A stretch of DNA of 64,000 nt from Clostridia bacterium (GTDB taxonomy: Bacteria > Bacillota > Clostridia > Christensenellales > CAG-138), in contig JAFWOT010000012.1 in the NCBI GenBank assembly GCA_017509785.1, positions 133,476 through 197,475 on the forward strand, given 5' to 3'. Below, in pieces: positions 42,796 to 51,187 of the stretch (position 1 is the first letter of the stretch; every line of letters starts with the position of its first letter). The translations under genes were made by a program, and so were the position numbers. A model generated the notes under the pieces. The model had not been told where the DNA came from and did no database searches. It was given only the letters and a program-made list of their open reading frames with translations.

Positions 42796-43317
42796 ATGAG
42801 AAGAAGGAAGATATCGATCGTACTAGCCCTTCTGCCGATACTTGCGCTCTTTGGGATCGCGGCCTGTACGACAGTCACTCCCGCGCCCCCTGCGGAAGGG
42901 GGCGGCGCAGCGGCGGGATCGGCGGAGCCGGTAATAACATATTCTGAAACGGAGGGCACTATGGGAACGAATATGAGCCTTTTTATCGACGGGAAGCAGG
43001 TTCCCGTAAAATGGGAAACGAACGATTCGGTCGTCGCGCTGACGGCTCTTTTAAAGGATGGCCCCCTCGTAATAGAGATGTCCATGTACGGCGGGTTTGA
43101 ACAGGTGGGCTCTATAGGGACGTCTCTTCCGCGCAGCGACGCCCGGACGACGACCGAATACGGCGACATCGTTCTCTATTCGGGGGACAAGATAGTCGTT
43201 TTCTACGGATCAAATACATGGAGCTATACCCGGCTCGGTCACGTCGATCTTTCCGAAGAGGAGCTTATCGATCTGCTTTCCGTGAAGGACGTGACGATCA
43301 AGTTGGTTCGCAGGTGA
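42796..43317 (+). CDS. Lipoprotein with cyclophilin-like fold
   Basis: 173 residues. A lipoprotein signal ends at Cys24 (LFGIAAC). A short Ala/Gly/Pro linker is followed by a cyclophilin-like (Cyclophil_like2 type) domain: MSLFIDGKQVPVKWETNDS, VIEMSMYGGFEQVGSIG, GDIVLYSGDKIVVFYGSNTW, SYTRLGHVD. Domains of this kind occur in gut Clostridia and Bacteroides; peptidyl-prolyl isomerase activity is not assured. It follows the PPOX-like gene by 17 bases behind AAAGGAG and ends in a strong terminator. Confidence 0.82.
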   Translation: MRRRKISIVLALLPILALFGIAACTTVTPAPPAEGGGAAAGSAEPVITYSETEGTMGTNMSLFIDGKQVPVKWETNDSVVALTALLKDGPLVIEMSMYGGFEQVGSIGTSLPRSDARTTTEYGDIVLYSGDKIVVFYGSNTWSYTRLGHVDLSEEELIDLLSVKDVTIKLVRR

Positions 43318-43373
43318 GACGGCAAACGGCATCGGGCTGATGCGCCCGAAGACACAGAGCATTAATGCGGAAC

Positions 43374-43398
43374 GGGCGGGGAGACCTGCCCTTTTTTT
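43374..43398 (+). terminator. Rho-independent terminator after the cyclophilin-like lipoprotein gene
   Basis: GGGCGGG (43374-43380), loop GAGA, CCTGCCC (43385-43391), then seven T. It ends the pdp-to-lipoprotein run and insulates the fructose operon. Confidence 0.88.
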
Positions 43399-43403
43399 CA
43401 CTC

Positions 43404-43442
43404 GATCGAACATGTGCAGAAATTTTAAAAAATTTGATCGAA
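43404..43442 (+). promoter_or_regulatory. Candidate operator of the fructose operon (direct repeat GATCGAA)
   Basis: GATCGAA occurs at 43404-43410 and at 43436-43442, 32 bases apart (about three helical turns) and just upstream of the -35 box. Between them is the AT palindrome AAATTTTAAAAAATTT (43420-43435). DeoR-family repressors such as FruR bind repeated sites of this sort near their own promoters, so autoregulation is likely. Confidence 0.5.
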
Positions 43443-43447
43443 TTTGC

Positions 43448-43476
43448 TTGACTTTGAACGCGTACAGTTATATTAT
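43448..43476 (+). promoter_or_regulatory. Promoter of the fructose PTS operon
   Basis: TTGACT (43448-43453), 17 bases, TATTAT (43471-43476), 20 bases before the regulator start. Confidence 0.8.
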
Positions 43477-43495
43477 ATCAACGGAGGGGATCAAT

Positions 43496-44242
43496 ATGCT
43501 TGCTCAGGAAAGATATCAGATCATACTCGATCGGCTCGGCGAGGAAGGCACCATGACCGTAGCTCGCTTGAGCTCACTTTTGAACGCTTCGGAAGCGACC
43601 GTCAGGCGCGATCTTAACGTGCTTGCGAAGGAAGGCAAGCTAAACAAGGTCTTCGGAGGGGCGACCTCCATACGCCAGATGGGCCTTCTTGAGGAGCACG
43701 TCAGCCTGCGTGAGACTCAGATGTTCGAGGAAAAGAACAGGATAGCCGCCTGCGCCGCCTCTCTTATAATGGATGACGATCTCGTGTTCATCGATTCGGG
43801 CACGACGACCGCATGCATGATCCCTCATCTGAAGAACCACAGCGCAACGTACGTCACGAACGGAGTCGCGCACGCGTACAGGCTCCTTCGCGCGGGGTTC
43901 AACGTATATCTCATTGGCGGCAGGCTCCGCCCGGCGACGGAAGCGGTCGTCGGTTCGGAAGCCATGCACGGCTTGTATAAATACAATTTTTCAAAGGCCT
44001 TTATGGGCACGAACGGCATATCGCAGGAAAAGGGCTTCACAACTCCCGATATCGAGGAAGCGAACATCAAGCAGCTCGCGGTGGAGAGGAGCTTCGTCTC
44101 ATTCGTGCTCGCGGATCATACCAAATTCAATATGGCGTTCGCCGTGACCTTCTCGCGGCTTAGCGCCTGTTGTATCTTGACGGACAGGGCTCCCAAGGGC
44201 AAATTCTCGGACGACGCCGTTATCAAGGAGGTGGATCAATGA
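43496..44242 (+). CDS. DeoR family transcriptional regulator of the fructose operon (FruR-like)
   Basis: 248 residues. An N-terminal winged helix (MLAQERYQIILDRLGEEGTM, LLNASEATVRRDLNVLAKEG) precedes a DeoR C-terminal sugar-phosphate sensor domain (IFIDSGTT-like VFIDSGTTTACMIPHL, YLIGGRLRPATEAVVG, NGISQEKGFTTPDIEEA, LADHTKFN). Fructose 1-phosphate is the usual inducer for regulators in this position. It is coupled to fruK by an ATGA overlap, which supports dedication to this operon. Confidence 0.93.
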   Translation: MLAQERYQIILDRLGEEGTMTVARLSSLLNASEATVRRDLNVLAKEGKLNKVFGGATSIRQMGLLEEHVSLRETQMFEEKNRIAACAASLIMDDDLVFIDSGTTTACMIPHLKNHSATYVTNGVAHAYRLLRAGFNVYLIGGRLRPATEAVVGSEAMHGLYKYNFSKAFMGTNGISQEKGFTTPDIEEANIKQLAVERSFVSFVLADHTKFNMAFAVTFSRLSACCILTDRAPKGKFSDDAVIKEVDQ

Positions 44243-45147
44243 TCTACACGGTAACTCTCAATCCCTCCATCGACTACGTGGTTCACGTCGATAAACTCAT
44301 CGGCGGGATCACCAACCGCACTTCAAGCGAGGAATACTATTTCGGCGGGAAGGGCATCAACGTTTCGCACGTGCTTGCCGAGCTCGATCTGGACAACACC
44401 GCGCTTGGCTTCGTCGCCGGCTTTACCGGCGAGGCAATCGAAAAGGGGACTTCGCATCCCCGGATCACGACAGACTTTATCCATCTTAAGGAAGGCGTAT
44501 CCCGCATCAACGTCAAAATCAAATCCGACGAGGAGACCGAGATCAACGGTCAGGGCCCGCACATAGACGAAGAGGCGCTTGCGGAGTTCATGGCAAAGAC
44601 CGACGCCATCAACGACGGAGACACTTTGATACTCTCCGGCAGCATCCCCAAGACCATGCCCGACGACGTCTATGAGCGCATCCTCGAAAGGCTGAACGGA
44701 AGGGACGTTCGCATCGTCGTCGACGCGACGAAGAAGCTGCTCGTCAATTCGCTGAAGTATCATCCGTTCCTTATAAAACCCAACCGTCAGGAGATCTCCG
44801 AAATATTCGGAGTTGACGTCCGGGACGCGCAGACCACTCTCCGTTACGCGCGTAAGCTGCAGGAGATGGGCGCGAAAAACGTGCTCGTATCCCTTGGCGG
44901 AGAGGGCGCGATGCTTCTTGACGAGTTCGGAAGGGTGCATGAACACGGCACCGCCAAGGGCAGGGTGCTCAATACCGTCGGGTCGGGGGATTCGATGGTC
45001 GCCGGTTTCGTAGCCGGTTATATCCAAAAGAACGATTACACCTACGCGCTTCGCCTCGGCAGCGCCTGCGGGAACGCCACCGCGTTCCTTCCCGGCCTCG
45101 CGACGAGGGAGAAGATCGACGAACTCATGAACTGCTTTGAAAAATAA
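44239..45147 (+). CDS. fruK: 1-phosphofructokinase
   Basis: PfkB-family kinase of 302 residues converting fructose 1-phosphate, delivered by FruA, to fructose 1,6-bisphosphate. It starts MIYTVTLNPSIDYVVHVD. GGKGINVSHVLAELDLDNTA is the first PfkB signature. The catalytic Asp is in the anion-hole motif NTVGSGDSMVAGF. It sits between the regulator and the fructose PTS permease, so the substrate assignment is firm. Confidence 0.96.
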   Translation: MIYTVTLNPSIDYVVHVDKLIGGITNRTSSEEYYFGGKGINVSHVLAELDLDNTALGFVAGFTGEAIEKGTSHPRITTDFIHLKEGVSRINVKIKSDEETEINGQGPHIDEEALAEFMAKTDAINDGDTLILSGSIPKTMPDDVYERILERLNGRDVRIVVDATKKLLVNSLKYHPFLIKPNRQEISEIFGVDVRDAQTTLRYARKLQEMGAKNVLVSLGGEGAMLLDEFGRVHEHGTAKGRVLNTVGSGDSMVAGFVAGYIQKNDYTYALRLGSACGNATAFLPGLATREKIDELMNCFEK

Positions 45148-45165
45148 AACTCCAAGGAGGAAAAC

Positions 45166-47103
45166 ATGCGTATAACCGACCTACTCAAGAAGGAGGGCAT
45201 AAGGATAGGCGCTTCGCCGGCCGATAAGGCCGAAGCGATCGAGCAGCTTGTCGCTCTTCACGAAACCTGCGGGAATCTGTTGGATGCCGCCGCTTACAGG
45301 GAGGGCATCCTTGCGCGTGAGGCCATGGGCACCACAGCCATCGGCATGGAGATAGCCATCCCCCACGCGAAGAGCGAAGCCGTAAAGGCGCCGGCTCTCA
45401 CCGCGATGACCGTACCCTCCGGCGTCGACTACGGCTCCCCCGACGGGATGCCCGCAAAGCTCCTTTTCATGATCGCCGCGACTCCCGACGGAGACGTGCA
45501 TATGGAGGTGCTCGCCCGGATGATGCAGCTTCTCATGGATATGGATCTCACCGAGAAGCTTAAGAACGCAAAGACTCCCGAAGAATTCCTCGCTCTCATC
45601 GACGCGAAGGAGACGGAGAAGTTCCCCGAAGAGGTCAAGGCCGCGCCCACTCCCCGAAATGAGGGATATCGCGTGCTCGCCGTGACCGCGTGTCCCACGG
45701 GTATCGCCCATACCTATATGGCTGCCGAGGCTCTGGCCAAGGCCGGTGAAAGGCTCGGCATACCCATAAAGATCGAAACCAACGGTTCCGGCGGCGTCAA
45801 GAACAAGCTCACCGACGAGGAGATCGCCAACTGCGACGGCATCATAATCGCCGCCGACAAGAGCGTCGATACCGCCCGCTTCGACGGCAAGCCCGTATGG
45901 TCGACGAAGGTCGCCGACGGCATCCATAAGCCCGAGGAGCTCATAAACAAGATCGTGAACGGCGAAGCCCCCGTCTTCAAGGCGGATAAGAAGGCGGAAG
46001 CCTCCGCCGAGGTCGGCAATGAGAGCTTTGGCAGGAAGCTCTATAAGCACCTCATGAACGGCGTATCGCATATGCTCCCGTTCGTTGTTGCGGGCGGAAT
46101 TTTCATTGCGATAGCGTTCCTCATCGACGCCGCAAAGGGCGTCCCCATGGACGGTAACTTCGGTTCCGTTACTCCCGTTGCCGCATGGTTCAAGGCCATG
46201 GGAGGATACGCATTCAACTTCATGCTTCCGATTCTCGCCGGCTTTATCGCGATGTCGATAGCCGACCGACCCGGTCTGCTCGTCGGCGTCGTAGGCGGGT
46301 TCCTTGCGGCCAACGGCGCGACATTCGCCGATCCCTTCGCGGCGGCGACGACTCCCTCCGGCTTCCTCGGAGCGCTGCTCGCGGGCTTCCTTGCCGGCTG
46401 GCTCCTCAAGTTGTTCGAGAAGCTCTGCGAAAAGCTCCCCCGCGCCATCGAGGGCTTGAAGCCCGTGCTCATTTACCCGCTCGCGGGTCTGGGCATGGTC
46501 GCCGTGATGATGTGCGCGGTCAACCCCGTTATGAGCATCATCAACAAGGGCCTCTCCGACGGTCTGCTCTGGCTCAATCAGCATAACCTCGGCGTGCTTC
46601 TCGGCTGCATACTCGGCGCGATGATGTCCATCGACATGGGCGGCCCGCTCAATAAGGCGGCTTACGTATTCGGCACCGGCATGCTTGCGGCTGCCACCAC
46701 CGAGGGCTATATGGTGATGGGCTCCGTCATGATCGGCGGTATGGTGCCCCCGCTTGCCATCGCGCTTTCCACCATATTCTTCAAGAACCGCTGGACGGCG
46801 GAGGAGAGGAAGAACGGCGTAGTCAACATCGTTATGGGTCTTTCCTTCATTACGGAGGGCGCCATCCCCTATGCGGCGGCGTATCCGCTGAAGGTCATAC
46901 CCTCCTGCGCGATCGGCGCGGCTGTCGCGGGCGGCCTTTCCTGGCTGTTCAACTGTACGCTCATGGCTCCCCACGGCGGCATATTCGTTGTGCCCACCAT
47001 CGGAAAGCCTCTCCTTTACCTGCTGGCGCTCGTCATAGGCTCCGTTGTGGGTATGCTCATGCTCGCTATTCTGAAGCGTCCCATCAAGGACGGGAATAAA
47101 TAA
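45166..47103 (+). CDS. fruA: PTS fructose transporter subunit IIABC
   Basis: 645-residue fused permease. EIIA (1-150) has the phospho-His67 in AIGMEIAIPHAKSEA. EIIB (about 167-265) has the phospho-Cys176 in VTACPTGIAHTYMAAEAL. EIIC (about 290-640) has about ten TM helices and FITEGAIPYAAAYPL. It imports fructose as fructose 1-phosphate, taking phosphate from HPr. The A-B-C domain order and the fruK and ptsH neighbours fit the fructose subfamily. AAGGAGG precedes the start. Confidence 0.96.
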   Translation: MRITDLLKKEGIRIGASPADKAEAIEQLVALHETCGNLLDAAAYREGILAREAMGTTAIGMEIAIPHAKSEAVKAPALTAMTVPSGVDYGSPDGMPAKLLFMIAATPDGDVHMEVLARMMQLLMDMDLTEKLKNAKTPEEFLALIDAKETEKFPEEVKAAPTPRNEGYRVLAVTACPTGIAHTYMAAEALAKAGERLGIPIKIETNGSGGVKNKLTDEEIANCDGIIIAADKSVDTARFDGKPVWSTKVADGIHKPEELINKIVNGEAPVFKADKKAEASAEVGNESFGRKLYKHLMNGVSHMLPFVVAGGIFIAIAFLIDAAKGVPMDGNFGSVTPVAAWFKAMGGYAFNFMLPILAGFIAMSIADRPGLLVGVVGGFLAANGATFADPFAAATTPSGFLGALLAGFLAGWLLKLFEKLCEKLPRAIEGLKPVLIYPLAGLGMVAVMMCAVNPVMSIINKGLSDGLLWLNQHNLGVLLGCILGAMMSIDMGGPLNKAAYVFGTGMLAAATTEGYMVMGSVMIGGMVPPLAIALSTIFFKNRWTAEERKNGVVNIVMGLSFITEGAIPYAAAYPLKVIPSCAIGAAVAGGLSWLFNCTLMAPHGGIFVVPTIGKPLLYLLALVIGSVVGMLMLAILKRPIKDGNK

Positions 47104-47123
47104 TAACAATCAGGAGGAACAAA

Positions 47124-47387
47124 ATGGTTCAGCAGCATTTCATCATCAAGAACGCGCAGGGCTTCCATATGCGCCCCGCGACCAATTTCGCCACCGCTAT
47201 GGCGGCTCATCCCTGCAGCGTTACGATCAGGTTCAACGGTAAGGAAGTCAACGGCAAGAGCCCGATGCTCATCATGGCGGCCTGCATCAAGGTCGGCAGC
47301 GAGATCGACGTCGTCTGTGACGGCGTTGGTGAGAACGAAGCTCTTGCGGCCGCTGCCGGCATGATCGAGAACGGCTTCGGCGAATAA
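47124..47387 (+). CDS. ptsH: Phosphocarrier protein HPr
   Basis: 87 residues. The EI-phosphorylated His15 is in QGFHMRPATNF and the regulatory Ser46 in NGKSPMLIMAAC, so it should also be a target of HPr kinase/phosphorylase for carbon catabolite control, as in other Bacillota. Location within the fructose operon, rather than only a stand-alone ptsHI, means general PTS supply may rise with fructose. A hairpin (47399-47424) separates it from ptsI. Confidence 0.96.
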   Translation: MVQQHFIIKNAQGFHMRPATNFATAMAAHPCSVTIRFNGKEVNGKSPMLIMAACIKVGSEIDVVCDGVGENEALAAAAGMIENGFGE

Positions 47388-47398
47388 GCAATTAAACG

Positions 47399-47424
47399 CG
47401 GCTTCCGGGCTTGCCCGGGAGCCG
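47399..47424 (+). terminator. Intra-operon hairpin between ptsH and ptsI
   Basis: CGGCTTCCGGGC pairs with GCCCGGGAGCCG with one T-G wobble, followed by TGCTCTTCT. The U tract is poor, so partial termination or RNA end-stabilisation is more likely than full termination. It would give more HPr than EI. Confidence 0.55.
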
Positions 47425-47453
47425 TGCTCTTCTATATGAAAAGAGGTGAAATA

Positions 47454-49154
47454 ATGATAAAGGGCACAGCCGCATCCGACGGTATAGGCATCGGCAGGAT
47501 ACTTCTTCTGGAGGAAGCTTCCATAGAGTATACCCCGCATGAGGTGGAGGATACGCAGGCCGAGGTCGAAAGGTTCCGCAGAGCCGCGGATCAGCTCGTC
47601 GCTGAGACCGTGCGCGACGCCGCCGCGATAAGGGAAACGGCGGGGGAGAAGGAAGCCCTCATCATGGAGGGGCATATCTCCCTCATAAACGATCCCGCGT
47701 TAAAGGGCGAGACCGAGAATCTTATCATGGGCGGGCAGTGCGCCGAGGCCGCCTTCGAAACCATGTGCGATATGTTCATCGGGATATTCTCCTCAATGGA
47801 GGATGAGATGATGCGTCAGCGCGCCGCCGACGTCCGAGACATAAAAGCGGGGCTGCTCCGCATACTGCTTGGCGTAAAGGAGGTCAAGGTCTCCGACGCG
47901 CCGAAGGGCACCGTGCTTTTGACTAAGGAGCTTACCCCGTCCGTTACGGCGGGGATCAGGAAGGGCAACATAGTCGGCATAATCACCGAGACGGGCGGCA
48001 AGACCTCCCATTCGGCCATACTCGCGAGAGCTCTCGAGATACCGGCCGTATTGAGCGTGCCCGACGCGGTCTCGGTGCTCAAAAACGGTCAGCCCGTTAT
48101 CGTCGACGGGACCGCCGGGGTCGTAATACCCGATCCTTCCTTCGACGTTCTCAACGAGTACGCCGAGAAGCGCGATAAGTTCCTTCGTGAAAAAGCCGAG
48201 CTGGAGCATTTCCGCGGAGTCAAAACGAAGGGCGCAGACGGAGCCGAATACGAGCTCGTCTGCAATATAGGCAAGGCGGACGACGCGAACAAGGTCATCG
48301 AGTTCGACGGCGAAGGCGTGGGCCTCTTCCGCACGGAGTTCCTGTTCATGGACAGAAGCTCCATACCCTCCGAGGATGAGCAGTTCGCGGCATATCAGAA
48401 GGCGGCCCTCGTATTGAAGGGGAAGCCCCTCATTATCCGCACTCTCGATATCGGCGGCGATAAGGAGATCCCCTATATGGGCCTCGAGAAGGAGGAGAAC
48501 CCCTTTATGGGCTTCCGCGCGATCCGATACTGCCTAAAGAACAGGGAGCTGTTCAGGACGCAGCTTCGCGCGATACTCCGTGCGAGCGCATTCGGCGACG
48601 TCAAGATAATGTTCCCGCTCATAACCTGCGTTGAGGAACTGCGCGAGGGCAAGGCGATGGTAGAGGAGATAAAGCGCGAGCTCGCCCTTCTCGGCATCCC
48701 GTTCAATAAGGAGATCGATATTGGAATAATGGTCGAGACCGCGGCCGCCGCCATGATAGCGGACGTTCTTGCTAAGGAAGCCGCGTTCTTCTCCATAGGT
48801 ACTAACGACCTTACGGGATACACGATGTCCTGCGACAGGGGCAACAGCAACGTGGCGTATCTCTACTCCGCGCTTCAGCCGGCTGTTCTGCGGATGATCG
48901 AGCGCACGATCCGCTGCGGCAGGGAGGCGGGGATACCCGTCGGCATGTGCGGCGAGGCTGCAGCCAACAATAAGCTCATCCCGCTGCTCATTTCGTTCGG
49001 GCTGACCGAATTCAGCGTCTCCGCACCGAGCGTGCTTCGCGTCCGCAAGGCCATCTCAAAATGGACGAAGGCCGAAGCCGACCGCGTCGCGCAGAAGGCA
49101 ATGAGCCTGATGACTGAGAAGGAGGTAAGCGATTACCTTGCTTCTGTAGTATGA
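47454..49154 (+). CDS. ptsI: PTS enzyme I (phosphoenolpyruvate-protein phosphotransferase)
   Basis: 566 residues, normal length. Phospho-His186 is in TGGKTSHSAILARALEIP. PEP-binding blocks: EGVGLFRTEFLFMDR, IIRTLDIGGDKEIPYM, FSIGTNDLTGY and the catalytic Cys in PVGMCGEAA. It starts MIKGTAASDGIGIGR at 47454 behind AAGAGGTG. Together with fruA and ptsH it makes this operon self-sufficient for fructose uptake. Confidence 0.97.
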   Translation: MIKGTAASDGIGIGRILLLEEASIEYTPHEVEDTQAEVERFRRAADQLVAETVRDAAAIRETAGEKEALIMEGHISLINDPALKGETENLIMGGQCAEAAFETMCDMFIGIFSSMEDEMMRQRAADVRDIKAGLLRILLGVKEVKVSDAPKGTVLLTKELTPSVTAGIRKGNIVGIITETGGKTSHSAILARALEIPAVLSVPDAVSVLKNGQPVIVDGTAGVVIPDPSFDVLNEYAEKRDKFLREKAELEHFRGVKTKGADGAEYELVCNIGKADDANKVIEFDGEGVGLFRTEFLFMDRSSIPSEDEQFAAYQKAALVLKGKPLIIRTLDIGGDKEIPYMGLEKEENPFMGFRAIRYCLKNRELFRTQLRAILRASAFGDVKIMFPLITCVEELREGKAMVEEIKRELALLGIPFNKEIDIGIMVETAAAAMIADVLAKEAAFFSIGTNDLTGYTMSCDRGNSNVAYLYSALQPAVLRMIERTIRCGREAGIPVGMCGEAAANNKLIPLLISFGLTEFSVSAPSVLRVRKAISKWTKAEADRVAQKAMSLMTEKEVSDYLASVV

Positions 49155-49191
49155 TCCTCAAAAAAGACGATAAAACCTATTGAAATTAAAA

Positions 49192-49224
49192 GAAGCCCGC
49201 AGCGGTGCGGGCTTCGTTCATTTT
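49192..49224 (+). terminator. Terminator after ptsI
   Basis: GAAGCCCGC (49192-49200), loop AGCGGT, GCGGGCTTC (49207-49215), then GTTCATTTT. Confidence 0.75.
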
Positions 49225-49470
49225 GGGGCTTCGATCAGCCGTCGTTTCTTACGAGTATCCTTTGCCGTTCGTCCGGCTGAGCTTGCGCCCCTTCGTTCAC
49301 ACGGGCGTTTCCGCAGCCGGAAGCCTGACGGACGCATTCATTAAGTCCTCCTATGAGCTTGCCCAAAACCGCAGCAACCCCGCGCCCGCCCGCATGACTG
49401 ACTATCAGAAGCGCGAATTCCTCCGTGACAACGTGCTTCCCGTAGTTCAATAAACCCATATGACTTCAGG
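49216..49470 (+). other. Stretch between two terminators, no recognised gene
   Basis: About 250 bases lie between the ptsI terminator and a second strong hairpin. A plus-strand frame is open from 49205 to 49453 (82 codons, ending FLRDNVLPVVQ), but its only upstream start lies within the terminator hairpin and there is no ribosome-binding site. The minus strand has a 74-codon frame (49235-49459), also unsupported. I recognise neither. It may be a gene remnant or a small RNA region, since it ends in its own terminator. Confidence 0.3.
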
Positions 49471-49508
49471 CCCGCCGCTGCGGTGTATCGACAGCGGCGG
49501 GTTTTATA
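49471..49508 (+). terminator. Strong terminator upstream of tgt
   Basis: CCCGCCGCTG (49471-49480) pairs perfectly with CAGCGGCGGG (49492-49501), followed by TTTTATATT. No confirmed gene precedes it directly. Confidence 0.8.
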
Positions 49509-49533
49509 TTGGACGAATTCCGGGCTATATTAA

Positions 49534-49562
49534 TTGACTAACGGGGACGAGAGTAGTATAAT
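49534..49562 (+). promoter_or_regulatory. Promoter of tgt-tsaE-tsaB
   Basis: TTGACT (49534-49539), 17 bases, TATAAT (49557-49562), 25 bases before the tgt start, with GAGAGGAAAGG as ribosome-binding site. Confidence 0.85.
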
Positions 49563-49586
49563 CCATAATGAGAGGAAAGGTGCATT

Positions 49587-50717
49587 ATGAACGAAAAACC
49601 TATCATTCCGGTAACATATGAGCTTATAAAGACCTGTGCGCAGACCGGGGCGAGGCTCGGCGTTCTCCACACCCCGCATGGGGATATCGAAACGCCGACC
49701 TATATGTGTGTCGGCACGCAGGCAACGGTCAAGGCGATACTGCCTCGCGATCTTAAGGAGATCGGGGCGGGCGTCGTGCTTTCCAATACATATCATCTTT
49801 ATCTTCGCCCCGGGCATGAGCTCGTCAAAAAGGCGGGCGGGCTGCATGAATTCGCGCAGTGGCACGGCCCCATGCTCACTGACAGCGGCGGGTTCCAGGT
49901 GTTCAGCCTTGCGGCGATGAACAAGATCAAGGAGGACGGAGTCGAGTTCTGTTCCCATATAGACGGGAGCCGTCACTTCTTCACGCCGGAGAAGGTGATG
50001 GAGATAGAGGAAGCCCTTGGCGCCGATATAGCCATGGCTTTCGATGAGTGCGCCAAGGCGGGCTGCTCATACGATTATACCGTCAAGGCGATGGAGCGCA
50101 CACACCGTTGGGCGGAACGCTGCAAGCATGCCCACACGAGGGAGGATCAGGCTCTCTTCGGGATAATCCAGGGCGGCATGTTCGCCGATCTTCGAATCGA
50201 AAGCACCAAGGCGCTGACGGCGATGGATTTCCCGGGTTACGGCATCGGGGGTCTCTCCGTAGGCGAACCGAAGCCCGTCATGTATGAGATGCTCGATACC
50301 ATCCGTCCGTTCCTTCCTGAGAATAAGCCGCATTACCTCATGGGCGTCGGAAGCCCCGACTGCCTCGTCGAGGGAGCGATGCGCGGCGTGGATATGTTCG
50401 ACTGCGTTATGCAGACGAGGACGGCTCGCAACGCCCTCGCCATGACATTTGACGGCAAAAAGAGTCTGAAGCAGCTCCAATATGAGGAGGACTTTACCCC
50501 CATTGAGGAGGGCTGCGACTGCTATGCCTGCAGACACTTTACAAAGGCGTACATAAGGCATCTCATAAAGGCGAATGAGATACTCGCCGCCCAGCTCATA
50601 ACGATACACAATCTTCGCTTTACGTACAGGCTCATGGAGGGGATCCGGAACGCCATCCGCGAGGACAGGCTCCGCGATTACAGGGATGAGCTCATTGAAA
50701 GGGGAACCTTCAATTGA
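49587..50717 (+). CDS. tgt: Queuine tRNA-ribosyltransferase (TGT)
   Basis: Exchanges guanine 34 for preQ1 in GUN-anticodon tRNAs; 376 residues. Active-site and substrate motifs: LSNTYHLYLRPG, MLTDSGGFQVFSL with the catalytic Asp, GIQGG-like FGIIQGGMFADLR, YGIGGLSVGEPK and MRGVDMFDCVMQTRTARN. The zinc site CDCYACRHFTKAYIRHLIK is intact. First gene of a unit with tsaE and tsaB, so several tRNA modifications are grouped here. Confidence 0.97.
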   Translation: MNEKPIIPVTYELIKTCAQTGARLGVLHTPHGDIETPTYMCVGTQATVKAILPRDLKEIGAGVVLSNTYHLYLRPGHELVKKAGGLHEFAQWHGPMLTDSGGFQVFSLAAMNKIKEDGVEFCSHIDGSRHFFTPEKVMEIEEALGADIAMAFDECAKAGCSYDYTVKAMERTHRWAERCKHAHTREDQALFGIIQGGMFADLRIESTKALTAMDFPGYGIGGLSVGEPKPVMYEMLDTIRPFLPENKPHYLMGVGSPDCLVEGAMRGVDMFDCVMQTRTARNALAMTFDGKKSLKQLQYEEDFTPIEEGCDCYACRHFTKAYIRHLIKANEILAAQLITIHNLRFTYRLMEGIRNAIREDRLRDYRDELIERGTFN

Positions 50718-51187
50718 CGGAAAAAAAGAACAGCGTCACGCTTGAAATAGCCGATCCCGTCTCGATGAGCGAGCTCGGAGCGAGGATAGGGGAGAAGCTC
50801 TTTCCCGGAGCTTTTATAGCCATGTTCGGCGGTCTCGGCGCGGGCAAGACGACGCTTACAAAGGGCATTGCCAAAGCCCTTTCCATCGAAGGCATACTGA
50901 GCCCCACTTTTACGATCGTCCGCCACCACGAAGGAAAGCTCGCGCTCGATCATTTCGACGCGTACAGGATAGAAGAGACCGACGAGCTTTATGCCGTCGG
51001 GTACGAGGATCATCTTTCGAGCGGTTCCGTGATCGTTATGGAGTGGTGCGAGAACGTGCCCGATGCGCTCCCTGAAGAGAGACTCGAAGTCCATATCGAA
51101 GGCAGCGGCTCAGACGTAAGGCGAGTCGAGCTGCGGGCCTTCGGAAGAAGATATGAAGAGATAACGGAGGATTTGAACGCATGCTGA
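50714..51187 (+). CDS. tsaE: tRNA threonylcarbamoyladenosine biosynthesis ATPase TsaE
   Basis: 157 residues. Walker A is FGGLGAGKTTLTKGIAKAL, then LSPTFTIVRHHEG and the conserved HFDAYRIEETDELYAVGYED, and VIVMEWCENVPD. TsaE hydrolyses ATP while cycling the TsaB-TsaD complex in t6A37 synthesis. The start is TTG 50714, sharing TTGA with the tgt stop; the family N-terminus and AAAGGGGA upstream support it. It overlaps tsaB by 7 bases. tsaD is not in the window. Confidence 0.94.
   Translation: MTEKKNSVTLEIADPVSMSELGARIGEKLFPGAFIAMFGGLGAGKTTLTKGIAKALSIEGILSPTFTIVRHHEGKLALDHFDAYRIEETDELYAVGYEDHLSSGSVIVMEWCENVPDALPEERLEVHIEGSGSDVRRVELRAFGRRYEEITEDLNAC

Noticed and set aside
45181..47109. 642-codon frame on the minus strand opposite fruA
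   Set aside because: It mirrors fruA exactly, is extremely rich in His, Glu and Arg, and has no start signals; an antisense shadow of GC-biased codons.
49205..49453. 82-codon open frame after ptsI
   Set aside because: Its start lies in the terminator hairpin, it has no ribosome-binding site and no recognisable family; kept only as an unexplained interval.
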